A stretch of 64,000 nucleotides of DNA from NCBI RefSeq assembly GCF_900156415.1, contig NZ_FTNM01000001.1, positions 434,001-498,000 of the forward strand, read 5' to 3'. This stretch comes from Pontibacter lucknowensis. GTDB lineage: Bacteria > Bacteroidota > Bacteroidia > Cytophagales > Hymenobacteraceae. A model generated the notes under the pieces. It did no database searches, was not told the DNA's origin, and saw nothing but the letters and a program-made list of their open reading frames with translations. Within the stretch, counting starts at the first letter, position 1. Each line of letters begins with the position of its first letter. Below are positions 25,971 to 34,475 of the stretch, piece by piece. The position numbers and the translations under genes were made by a program.

Positions 25971-28094
25971 ATGAAAGAAAACGAAAAAAATCAATCATCC
26001 AGCCAGTCTGGAAGCATGTCGAGTGGCATGTCATCGGGTAGCTCCAGCCAAAGCGGCTCCAATATGGGATCATCAAACCAAGGAAGTTCCGGCACAAGCG
26101 CATCATCCTCTTCAGGCTCTAATCCTACTTCCAAGAGCAGCAGCAGCAAGTCGTCCTCTTCTGAAAGCAAGACAGCATCAGGCACCAAAGCCAAGTCAGG
26201 CTCTAAAACTTCTGCCAAGTCTTCCGATTCTAAATCAGCTAAATCTTCTACTTCTAAAAGCGGCAAAAGCAGCGACTCAGGTAGCAGCAGCTCAATGGGC
26301 AGTAGCTCATCTATGGGTAGCAGCGACCAGAACTATGGCAGTCTGAGTGGTTCGCAGCAAAGCAACCAGGGCTCAGGCAGCATGGGTGGTCAGCAAGGCG
26401 GCATGGGCGGCTATGGTTCGCAGCAGGGAGGTCAGAGCTCCGGCGACCAGCAGGGCTACGGCTCACAAGGTGGCTATGGCTATGGCTCGCAGCACAGTGG
26501 CGGCTATGGCGGCCAGAGTGGCTACGGCTATCAGGGCGACTACGGCTCATCACAGCAAGGCGGTGGCATGCAGCGCGGCTACGGCGACAGCAGCGGCTAT
26601 GGTTCTATGAACCGTGGTGGTTCCGGCGGCGGCGGCATGAGCGGTGGCTACGGCTCTTCCTCTCAGTCTGACTGGGGTTCACAAGGTGGCTTCAACTATG
26701 GCAACCAAGGTGGTATGGAAGGCAATCGCGCCCGCTACCAGGACCAGGATTTTGGTGCATCGAGAGGAGGTATGCAAGGTGGCATGCAGGACAGAGAAGG
26801 TGATAACATCGGTGGCCAGAGCTTCGGTGGTTCACAAGGCTCTTTCGGTATGCAGGGCAGCGGCTCTAACCAGGGTGGCTATGGCAGCTACGACAGCGGC
26901 CGAGGTGGATATGAGCAGGGCGGTGGCTATCGCAGCAGCAACCAGGGCAGTAGCTATGGTGGCTCATCTCAAGGTGGTTACGGCGGCTCATCTCAGAGCG
27001 GCTATGGTGGTAGCATGAGTGGCCAGGAAGGCTACGGTTCCAGCATGACAGGCTCCGGATCATCCAGAACAAATATGCACGGCGGCTATGGCAGCCAGGG
27101 CAGTTACCAGCAAGGTTACGGCCAGGGTGACTACGGTCAGCGTGGCTCACAGGGCAACTATGGTTCGTCTCAGGGTAGCGGCATGCAGCGCGGTTACGGC
27201 GACAGCAGCGGCTACAGTTCTTCATCTCAAGGAGATTACGGTTCTATGAGCAGCCGCGGTGGCTCTCAGGGCGGTTACGGCAGCTCACAAGGCGGTTACG
27301 GCTCCAGCGGCAGCATGGGCTCAGGCATGAGCGGCGGCTATGGCGGCTCGTCCAGAGGCGGCGGCTCTATGGGTGGCTCCCAGGGTGGCGGCTACGGTGA
27401 TCGCGACCGACATGGTTCTATGGGTTACGGCTCTTCCAGAGGCATGAGTGAGTATGACAGAGATGACTATGGTTCGCAGAGAGGGTACGACTCCCAAAGC
27501 TCTATGCAGGGTGGTTATGGATCACAAGGCGGCTACGGATCTCGTGGCGGCTCCTATAATGACGAGTATCGTTCATCTCAGGACCGCAGCAGAAGCGGTC
27601 GTTCTTATGACGACAACTCTGGATCGCAAGGCGGTTACGGCGGCTCTTCCCGCTACGGTTCACAAGGTGCCGATTACGGCTCTATGAGCGGACGCGGCGG
27701 CTCACAAGGCGGTTATGGCTCTTCTTCGCAGGGCGGCTATGGCAGCTCGCGAAGCGGCATGGGCTCAGGTATGAGCAGCGGCGGCTACGGCAGTTCGTCT
27801 GGCGGTGGTGGCTCTATGGGCGGCTCTTCCAGAGGCGGCGGTATGAGTGGCTATGGCCAGAGTGGTTACCGTGAAGGTGGTTATGGCCAGGGCGGACGCG
27901 GCGGCAATCAGAGCCGTTATGGTTCTATGGACAGCGGCACGTCCTACTACAGCGATAACCAGGGTTCATCTTCCCGCGAAAACTATCGCAGCGGCATGGG
28001 TGACCAGGATTACTCACAGCGCGGACGTTCCGGCTACGGCGACGACAGCGGCTTCGAAACAAGAAGAAGCGACCGCTACCGTGACCTGGACTAA
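25971..28094 (+). CDS. Gly/Ser/Tyr/Gln-rich low-complexity protein (prion-like, FET-like)
   Basis: This 707-residue protein has no signal peptide, membrane segment or recognised domain. Residues 1-125 are Ser/Lys/Gly-rich (runs of SSSS with K and T). Residues 125-690 are built of irregular units of the type GGYGSSQGGYGS, SGGYGGSS and SQGSYQQGYGQGDYGQ, with Tyr and Arg spaced in Gly/Ser/Gln. The end is charged (ETRRSDRYRDLD). This composition resembles low-complexity regions of FUS/EWS and GRP proteins that condense with RNA; that role is an analogy only. Codons are consistent across the frame and a strong terminator follows, so it is a real gene. It lacks the window-wide GGTATA word. It lies opposite a cold-shock gene. 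Confidence 0.8.
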   Translation: MKENEKNQSSSQSGSMSSGMSSGSSSQSGSNMGSSNQGSSGTSASSSSGSNPTSKSSSSKSSSSESKTASGTKAKSGSKTSAKSSDSKSAKSSTSKSGKSSDSGSSSSMGSSSSMGSSDQNYGSLSGSQQSNQGSGSMGGQQGGMGGYGSQQGGQSSGDQQGYGSQGGYGYGSQHSGGYGGQSGYGYQGDYGSSQQGGGMQRGYGDSSGYGSMNRGGSGGGGMSGGYGSSSQSDWGSQGGFNYGNQGGMEGNRARYQDQDFGASRGGMQGGMQDREGDNIGGQSFGGSQGSFGMQGSGSNQGGYGSYDSGRGGYEQGGGYRSSNQGSSYGGSSQGGYGGSSQSGYGGSMSGQEGYGSSMTGSGSSRTNMHGGYGSQGSYQQGYGQGDYGQRGSQGNYGSSQGSGMQRGYGDSSGYSSSSQGDYGSMSSRGGSQGGYGSSQGGYGSSGSMGSGMSGGYGGSSRGGGSMGGSQGGGYGDRDRHGSMGYGSSRGMSEYDRDDYGSQRGYDSQSSMQGGYGSQGGYGSRGGSYNDEYRSSQDRSRSGRSYDDNSGSQGGYGGSSRYGSQGADYGSMSGRGGSQGGYGSSSQGGYGSSRSGMGSGMSSGGYGSSSGGGGSMGGSSRGGGMSGYGQSGYREGGYGQGGRGGNQSRYGSMDSGTSYYSDNQGSSSRENYRSGMGDQDYSQRGRSGYGDDSGFETRRSDRYRDLD

Positions 28095-28113
28095 CCAGCA
28101 ATAAGCTAAAGCA

Positions 28114-28152
28114 AGAGCGCCTTCCCTGAGTCAGGGAAGGCGCTCTTTTTTT
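28114..28152 (+). terminator. Terminator after the Gly/Ser-rich gene
   Basis: Perfect 16-base arms (28114-28129 and 28131-28146) are followed by a run of T. It is one of the strongest hairpins in the window and suggests a well-expressed transcript. Confidence 0.88.
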
Positions 28153-28208
28153 GTCGTACTCCAGCTCCATACATGCTGGATTATGCAGACTACTTTATAC
28201 CAGTTCCA

Positions 28209-28350
28209 TCAAAAGCACTCCTGGTAATCCTGTGCGAACTGACGGAAGCTGTGAGGAGGCCGACCTGTAATTTCCTGTACTGTGTTGCTTACCTTAGCTG
28301 ATTTACCCGCCTTATAGGCTGCGTATAGCTCCAGCAAAGCATCGGTAATG
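28209..28350 (-). pseudogene. Out-of-frame C-terminal end of the NmrA-like gene
   Basis: In a second minus-strand frame the sequence reads ITDALLELYAAYKAGKSAKV and then NTVQEITGRPPHSFRQFAQD, stopping at 28209. This is what the C-terminus of NmrA-like reductases normally looks like (LLELYxxYKAG and EITGRPPxSFxxFxxD). It joins the main frame at about 28349-28370, implying loss of one base or gain of two. Confidence 0.72.
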
Positions 28351-29074
28351 AGGCAGGTGTACGATGCGACTTAATGGCTTCGCGGGCTGCTTCTTCCGGC
28401 ACATCCACAAAGTCTACCTTCTTACCTGTTGCCTCGCCCAGCAAGGTAGCCATTTCATGATGCGAAAGTGCCTCTGGTCCGGTGAGTTCGTATACCTTTC
28501 CCATGTGTTCTTCTGACAGCAGCACCTCTACAACTACCGCCGCTATGTCGCGGGTATCGATGTAGCTGACCTTTCCCTCCCCTACTGGCATGTAAAATTT
28601 ACCTTCCCCTTTTATTGAATCAGCACTGTAGTTCACCAGGTTTTGCATAAAGCCAGCTGGCCGAAGTATTGTATAGGGGATGCCACTCTCCTCTACATAA
28701 GTTTCCATCTCACGGTGCCAGCGGCCAAGCTGTATACCCGGTTCAGCTCCGGCTCCCAGAGCTGAAAGTTTTACAATATGTTTTACATCCTGCCGCTTGG
28801 CCTCTTCTACTAGGTTACGAGCCATCTCCAACTGGTCTTCAGAAAGTGGCGTGATGAGCACGAGCCCATCTACATGCGTAAAAGCTGCGTGCAGGGAATT
28901 CGGGTCCCGGAAGTCGATCTCCACAATCTCCACACCTGGCAACCGCTTCAGGTTTTCGCCTTTGATAACGGAGTGCACACCTGCCCGTACCTTCACATCC
29001 TGCATGGCCAGTTGTTTTATAACTTCACGGCCTACTGTACCTGTAGCGCCAGTTACCAATATCGTTTGTCGCAT
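28289..29074 (-). CDS. NmrA-like NAD(P)-binding oxidoreductase, C-terminus frameshifted
   Basis: This 261-residue reading frame starts MRQTILVTGATGTVGREVIK (Rossmann GxTGxxG) and continues with the atypical short-chain dehydrogenase pattern HIVKLSALGAGAEPGIQLG, YTILRPAGFMQNLVNY and YIDTRDIAAVVVEVLL. The last 30 residues (from about SHRTPAS) do not look like the family, while the expected C-terminus is present in another frame (see 28209-28350). The enzyme would be an NAD(P)H-binding quinone or isoflavone reductase-like protein. Either the gene is broken or the sequence has a one-base error. Confidence 0.75.
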   Translation of the reverse strand: MRQTILVTGATGTVGREVIKQLAMQDVKVRAGVHSVIKGENLKRLPGVEIVEIDFRDPNSLHAAFTHVDGLVLITPLSEDQLEMARNLVEEAKRQDVKHIVKLSALGAGAEPGIQLGRWHREMETYVEESGIPYTILRPAGFMQNLVNYSADSIKGEGKFYMPVGEGKVSYIDTRDIAAVVVEVLLSEEHMGKVYELTGPEALSHHEMATLLGEATGKKVDFVDVPEEAAREAIKSHRTPASLPMLCWSYTQPIRRVNQLR

Positions 29075-29191
29075 AGTCTTATCTGTTAAGGGGTATGTTA
29101 GCTATACGTGCCAAGGCCTTCTGCCGTGTCATTATACAGCTTTACTTATAAACTGATCATGTTGGTGATAGGTTAAAGGGGATGATGAAAA

Positions 29192-30049
29192 TCAGTGCTT
29201 CGGCTCAAAGCTGACGAGGTATAGCTTTCCATTTTCGTTGCTAATGAGCAACTCGGTAGGCGACAGGTATAGCAAGGCCTCGGCCTGACCTGTGCGGCCT
29301 AGTGGCAGGCAGTAGCGCTTGCCCGCAAATTGTACCTGCTCATCTTGGGGTTCAAACAGGTATAGCCGTCCATACCCGAGCAAGGCAAAATCTTTTCCAT
29401 TCGGAGCGCTGTCAGCAGCCGTGATCGCAGAACTGACACGAATTTTTTCCTGTGGCTCCAGGGTATAGGTGCCGCCCAAAGCGGGCAGGGTATAGCGATG
29501 GGTGATGCCTTTGCGGGCGCGGCTCTTGGTGAAAAGGTGTAAACTGTCAGCACGATAAAAGAAGGCCTCCAGATCGAAGTGGCGCTGCTGTGTAGGCGGG
29601 GGAAATTCCTGCTGATCAGCAAAGATGAAATAAATAGTGTCCTGCACGGCCATTCCCTCCTGCTGCACCCTGAACACTCGCAGATCGCGGCGGGCATTGG
29701 CATTGTTGCCAAAGTCACCGATATACAAGTTTCCCTTCCGGTCCTGCGCCAGTTCCTCCCAGTCCCGGTTAGGAAGTGGCAATGGCACCGTTCGCAGCAG
29801 CTCCCCTTTTAGGTTAAACAGGTATAGCTCAGCCGGAGAACCACTGTCAGGGTGCGTCCAGAGGGTGCTGTCTGATGCATGTGCAAACCCTGAGCTCTCT
29901 TTTATGCGGCTATCTAAGCGACCGATTCGCTGCACCTTCACCTTGTAATCTTTCCGCAATCGCTCAAAGTCGCTGTTACGCCTGTCCGCTCCGCAGCCGC
30001 ACAAAGCCGTTTGCAGGTATACATACAGGGTGAAAAGTTTGATGAGCAT
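29192..30049 (-). CDS. Secreted or lipoprotein propeller-like protein of unknown function
   Basis: This 285-residue protein has a short hydrophobic leader (MLIKLFTLYVYLQTALCGCG) that may be a lipoprotein signal ending at LCGC. The body has beta-propeller-like repeats: SGFAHASDSTLWTHPDSG, DWEELAQDRKGNLYIGDFGN, DLEAFFYRADSLHLFTKSR and AEALLYLSPTELLISNENGK. It recalls SdiA-regulated or esterase-like phytase propellers, but I do not assign a function. Its DNA carries about seven copies of the GGTATA word in 858 bases, the highest density I saw in a gene. Confidence 0.75.
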   Translation of the reverse strand: MLIKLFTLYVYLQTALCGCGADRRNSDFERLRKDYKVKVQRIGRLDSRIKESSGFAHASDSTLWTHPDSGSPAELYLFNLKGELLRTVPLPLPNRDWEELAQDRKGNLYIGDFGNNANARRDLRVFRVQQEGMAVQDTIYFIFADQQEFPPPTQQRHFDLEAFFYRADSLHLFTKSRARKGITHRYTLPALGGTYTLEPQEKIRVSSAITAADSAPNGKDFALLGYGRLYLFEPQDEQVQFAGKRYCLPLGRTGQAEALLYLSPTELLISNENGKLYLVSFEPKH

Positions 30050-30164
30050 TTATGGGATAGGTAAATTGCTAAATTGTTGATGGCTGGGTGAATGATTCGG
30101 ACGGGATGTTCCGCCTGGCATCCCAGCATGATATTACAGTGTAGTGTCGCTACATGATAACTCT

Positions 30165-33100
30165 CTAACTCCTTATCTCCCCAACTCCCAATCCCTTCAG
30201 CTTTCTCACTAGCGCATCTTTATTTGCCCAGAACTGGCGGCTGTACACGCGCTGGAAGGGCCAGTGTCTTTGCTGCAGTAGCCTGGGGATGTCGGCGTGG
30301 GCATGACGTACGGAAAGGTTGTTGAAGTACAGGTCATCATCGGTCAGTACGACGCTGCTATAGTTGCCTTCCTCCACGGTGGTCAGGTCAGCAAAAGGCA
30401 TGGCGGCTTGCAAAGCAGGCACCAGTTGCGCCAGCTGCTCTTTTAGCATCGGTACCTGTGCCGGCATAGGCAGTACCTGCGGCTCGTACTTGAAGTAGCG
30501 ACGGCTGACTTGCTGGGCATAGTGCAGGTAGTCGCGAAGCAGTTTTGGGCCCGCGTGCTGCGAATTGTCCACCAGCAACTGCTCACTCCGGATACTGCTC
30601 ACCACGATCACCATTTGCCGGGCACGGGTGATCGCCACATTCAGCCGGTTTTCGCCACCGGCCTGGTTCAGGCTACCGAACTGCATTACCATACGGCCTT
30701 TGGCATCCGGTGCATACCCCACCGATAAGATCACAACCTCCTTCTCATCCCCTTGCATGTTCTCAATGTTCTTCACCGTTACAGTTGGTGGCAAGGCTAT
30801 ACCTTGCAACTGGGTCTTTTGCTCCAGCAAGTCCTGCACCAGCATCTGCTGATTGTAGTTGAAGGTGATCACACCTATATCATGTGCACCGTTCTGCAGC
30901 AGCTGAAGCACCTGCTCTACCACTTTCTCAGCTTCTGGCAGGTTGCTGTTTTGCTGCCACAGGCCCTGTACTTTTACAAACTGGATAGCGGGCTGACGAG
31001 CATTCACATCCTGCAACTCAGGTATAAGCTCCAGGCGGTTGCGGTAGAAGTGACGGTTCGAGAAATCGATCAGCTCGGGGAAGCGGCTGCGGTAGTGCTG
31101 GGTGAGCATGGTCTGTGGCAGGTATAGCCCACAAAGCTGCAAAAGCGACTCCGCCGTCAGCTCTTCTGGCTCTTCGTCACCATTGCCGCCCCAACGTGAG
31201 CGGTACAGGTCTGATGGTCGCAACTGCTGTTCGTCGCCAGCCACTACCACCTGCTGCCCGCGCAGCATGGCCGGTATACCTGTCTCAGCAAAGCATTGGC
31301 TGGCCTCGTCAAAGATCACCAGGTCAAAGCAGCGCTCTAGCGGAAAAACAGCCGATACCGTTTCGGGTGACGCCAGCCAGCAGGGTGCCAGATTCAGAAT
31401 CTCCTCACTGAACAGTTCGAACAGTTTGCGGATCGGGTACAGGCTGCGCTTTTTGCTGACCTGTGCATGCAGCCGACGATAAGTCACAGCATTGCCCAGC
31501 CGGTTGTACTCCATGTGCCGGTAGGTCTGCTCACGTAGCCGCGACAGCACGATCTCCTGACTCAGATCCTGCTTTTGCTGCAGCAGGCTTTGCAGCTCTG
31601 TTTCTACACGGTCTAGCTCGCCACTGTCGGGCATACGAAGTTCAGGCTTCTGGCTTTCGAGCTCGTGCAGCCAAGCCAGGTACAGACTGTTCAGGAACAG
31701 TACTTCTCCGTCTTGTGCGGTGGCTATACCTTCGTGCAGCACCTGGCGGCATACCTCTCGTTCGGCTAAAGTCAGTGTACTGTTCAGCTCGTCGTAGGCT
31801 ACTATTTTTTCGAAGTACTGTTGCAGGGTGTCCAGCATCAGCTTGCTGTAACCTTCCTGTTCTGTCAGATTTTCTATCTGTGTTTTAGGGAGCCATTGCT
31901 CCCACTGCCCGTAGCGCTGTTCAAACACCTGCAGTGCCTGTGCCAGGGCTTGCAAGTGCCCTGACAGGTTTGTCTCCAGCCACATCTTTTCGTGCAGCAC
32001 ACGCTCCCGATGCAGCTGCTTGAGCAACTGGTGTGCCTCCAGGGCCTGCTCCGCTACTTCCAGTTTTTGCAGCATCGGTGTCGGGTTGTCTTCCAGTCGC
32101 AAGGTATAGCCAATGCTCTTATTGATGGCTTTGATCAGCTCCTGTGCCTGCTCCCGCAGTTCGATACGCCGCTGCAGTTCACCTACCCCCTTAGGCGTCA
32201 GGTCAAACTTGTATTTGCCTAATGCCTGATGCAGCACTTTTTTATCCTGTGAGAAAAACCAGCCTATACCTTTCAGGAAATCTTTCTGCTGCGCTTCATA
32301 AGCTGAGATGGCCGACTTCACCAGCGTGAGTTGCTCGACAGGTATGGCTGCGTCCGGAGCGGGATACACCAGGTATAGCCCTTTAAGCTGGCGCACCAGT
32401 TTTTTCAATTCTGATGCTTTGGCCTGTTTGCGCAGAAGGGGTTGCAGCACTTCGGGCACACCTTCCTGCTCGAGCATGTGCTGCAGTTCGTCCAGGGTGT
32501 CATAGGCGCTTCGGTAGCGCTCCAGGTTGCTCAGTTCAAAGTCAGAACCGCTGAGTTGGCTTATACCTTGCCGCAGGGAGCGGTATTGCTCAGGCAGTGC
32601 CTCGATAGTGCGCTCCAGTTCCTGCCGCTGCGGCCAGCCAAAGCCCTGCATGCTGTGGCGCTCTTTCCAGATGAAGCCAGGCTGCTCCAGCACAATGCCC
32701 TGCTGCAGGCAAGCCCGCAGACGGGGCAAGAAATCATGGATGGTATCAGCTGTAAACTGCCTGAACACCTCCGGAAGCTGCACGTGAGGCTGCTGCAGGC
32801 TGCTGCGCAGGTATAGCTCCTTGGGTGACCAGCCGCAGCGGCTGCTGTCGAACAGGGCGGCACGGAAAGCCTCCAGCTTTTGCAGGCATTGGTTGATGCC
32901 ACGACTCACTTCCAGGAAAGTACGGTCGGTATAGATGCTGTTGAGGGCGTGGTTCTGCTTCTTGTATTCTTCCAGCTGGTCTATCTGCAGCAGCAGTTGC
33001 TGGTAGATGCTTTTGCGGTCGGCGTTGATATCATGCACCAAAGCGGCAAACGGCCCCAGACCGGCTGATGACAGACGCTGGTGCACCACATCGAGGGCGG

Positions 33101-34121
33101 CACGTTTCTGACTCACCACCAGCACCCGCTTGCCCCGGGCTGTGAAGTCTGACACAAGGTTACAAATCAGCTGCGATTTGCCCGTACCCGGAGGCCCCTG
33201 CACCACCAGCGAACGCCCCAACTTCACTTGCTGCAAGGCGGCCTCCTGCGAGGCATCCATGGCAAAAGCTGTAAAGGTATGCTGCGCCTGAGTGGCTGAC
33301 TGGCCTATACCTGCATCGGGTGCCGCGAACAGGTCTTCCATCTCCTGTAACCCCTCGCGCTGCAGCAGTTCGTCGTAGTCGCTTAACAGATAAGAGGCAG
33401 CCTGCGGGTATAGCCCCAGCACAGCTTCCTGCTCCAGGTATAGCTGACCGGGTTTCAGATCGGCTTCGTAGTCGGCCTTTCGGAAATCGTGGAATGGCTT
33501 GAGTTTATCAGTAAAAAACTCACGGCCTGCATGCACCGTCAGCTGGTTCTCCTTCAGTAGTTCGTATACCTGCGTGCGAAACTCCAGCGGGTGCGTGGGC
33601 AGTGTACCCAGATCAAGTTCCAGCAAAGGTTCGGCCAAAGGGGTGCCCATGTAGTGCGCGTAGGCCAGCACAAAGCTCTGGTTGAACTGTGCCGGCTGCG
33701 ACGGATCAGGTACAAGCTCCCATTCCTGCCTGGCATTTACCTGCAGCTGCACCGGAAAAAAAAGCAGCGGGCAGCGTACGGTGGTGCCATCAGCGAATTT
33801 GCCATGCACAAAAGGCCAGCCCAGGTATAGCTCCCGGCTTCCACGCTCTTCTTCGATCATGTCAGTCTTGCGGCGAATGTAGCGCATGCGTTGGCTCACC
33901 GGCGTCACGGGGGCATAGCGACTGTCGGCAAAGGGGGCCAGCATGGCACTTTTACCACTGATCACCTTCTCCAGCACATGGAAAGCGGGTTTGTTGTTGA
34001 TGAAATCCAGTTCGTTTATATCCAGGTGCAGCTCACGCGAAAGCCGCAGCAGCAACAGGGCTCTGTTTCCGGCACTCAGGTTGAGCAGACGATGGCGATA
34101 GCTTTTAAGAATGGATTTCAT
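30165..34121 (-). CDS. Large superfamily 1 DNA/RNA helicase (DNA2/NAM7-like)
   Basis: From the ATG at 34121 (MKSILKSYRHRLLNLSAGNR) the protein has about 1318 residues. An N-terminal region of about 300 residues of unknown function precedes the helicase. Motif I is VVQGPPGTGKSQ (about 304-315), then a long helical insertion (about 400-900), motif II FDEASQC (about 935), VAGDEQQLRPSD, LTQHYRSRF, IENMQGDEKEVVILS and the final RLNVAITRARQMVIVVSS. This is the UPF1/DNA2-like SF1B pattern. No nuclease domain is obvious at the C-terminus. Neighbours do not suggest a defence island; a housekeeping or repair role is as likely. A frame extension to 34190 lacks support. Confidence 0.87.
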   Translation of the reverse strand: MKSILKSYRHRLLNLSAGNRALLLLRLSRELHLDINELDFINNKPAFHVLEKVISGKSAMLAPFADSRYAPVTPVSQRMRYIRRKTDMIEEERGSRELYLGWPFVHGKFADGTTVRCPLLFFPVQLQVNARQEWELVPDPSQPAQFNQSFVLAYAHYMGTPLAEPLLELDLGTLPTHPLEFRTQVYELLKENQLTVHAGREFFTDKLKPFHDFRKADYEADLKPGQLYLEQEAVLGLYPQAASYLLSDYDELLQREGLQEMEDLFAAPDAGIGQSATQAQHTFTAFAMDASQEAALQQVKLGRSLVVQGPPGTGKSQLICNLVSDFTARGKRVLVVSQKRAALDVVHQRLSSAGLGPFAALVHDINADRKSIYQQLLLQIDQLEEYKKQNHALNSIYTDRTFLEVSRGINQCLQKLEAFRAALFDSSRCGWSPKELYLRSSLQQPHVQLPEVFRQFTADTIHDFLPRLRACLQQGIVLEQPGFIWKERHSMQGFGWPQRQELERTIEALPEQYRSLRQGISQLSGSDFELSNLERYRSAYDTLDELQHMLEQEGVPEVLQPLLRKQAKASELKKLVRQLKGLYLVYPAPDAAIPVEQLTLVKSAISAYEAQQKDFLKGIGWFFSQDKKVLHQALGKYKFDLTPKGVGELQRRIELREQAQELIKAINKSIGYTLRLEDNPTPMLQKLEVAEQALEAHQLLKQLHRERVLHEKMWLETNLSGHLQALAQALQVFEQRYGQWEQWLPKTQIENLTEQEGYSKLMLDTLQQYFEKIVAYDELNSTLTLAEREVCRQVLHEGIATAQDGEVLFLNSLYLAWLHELESQKPELRMPDSGELDRVETELQSLLQQKQDLSQEIVLSRLREQTYRHMEYNRLGNAVTYRRLHAQVSKKRSLYPIRKLFELFSEEILNLAPCWLASPETVSAVFPLERCFDLVIFDEASQCFAETGIPAMLRGQQVVVAGDEQQLRPSDLYRSRWGGNGDEEPEELTAESLLQLCGLYLPQTMLTQHYRSRFPELIDFSNRHFYRNRLELIPELQDVNARQPAIQFVKVQGLWQQNSNLPEAEKVVEQVLQLLQNGAHDIGVITFNYNQQMLVQDLLEQKTQLQGIALPPTVTVKNIENMQGDEKEVVILSVGYAPDAKGRMVMQFGSLNQAGGENRLNVAITRARQMVIVVSSIRSEQLLVDNSQHAGPKLLRDYLHYAQQVSRRYFKYEPQVLPMPAQVPMLKEQLAQLVPALQAAMPFADLTTVEEGNYSSVVLTDDDLYFNNLSVRHAHADIPRLLQQRHWPFQRVYSRQFWANKDALVRKLKGLGVGEIRS

Positions 34122-34190
34122 ACAGTGTATTGCTCCGAAAACGGATGGAATTGCAGAATAGTCTGTAGCTATACGGCAAGTCGGCAGCAT

Positions 34191-34475
34191 TACGGCAAGT
34201 TAGCATGAATTTAGTGGACTTGGAAGCGATTCCTGATGCCACACAAAGCGACCGACCCTCACCTGGATCATAGCCAAGGCAGCTCCTAACCTGAAAACTG
34301 CATAAACCCTACGCTGCTTAACCTATTGTGCATATTTAACCGTATGGAATAAAAATTCCGGTTAAGCTATTTTGCGCTTCTGTGATCTGCTTTCCTTATA
34401 ACATTTTCACCTGAACAGCATTTGTAGTATCACGCACAAGCTGTAGCTTGCATCCGATTTGCACCAATATTTACT
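34191..34475. other. Divergent intergenic region
   Basis: This 285-base AT-rich spacer lies between the helicase and hydrolase genes. No perfect promoter box, repeat or RNA is evident. Confidence 0.5.

Noticed and set aside
25971..28094. CRISPR array or tandem DNA repeat
   Set aside because: The repetition is irregular and at codon level, with no constant repeat-spacer unit.
26347..28104. Several frames in other phases and strands inside the Gly/Ser-rich gene (Ala/Val-rich or Cys/His/Ser-rich)
   Set aside because: The repeated GGC/TCT/TAT codons keep all frames open. The sense frame alone spans the whole block and ends at a strong terminator.
30165..34121. Antiphage defence island around the SF1 helicase
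   Set aside because: Neighbours are a lipoprotein, a hydrolase, Nudix and HhH genes. No nuclease, toxin, methylase or mobile-element gene is close.
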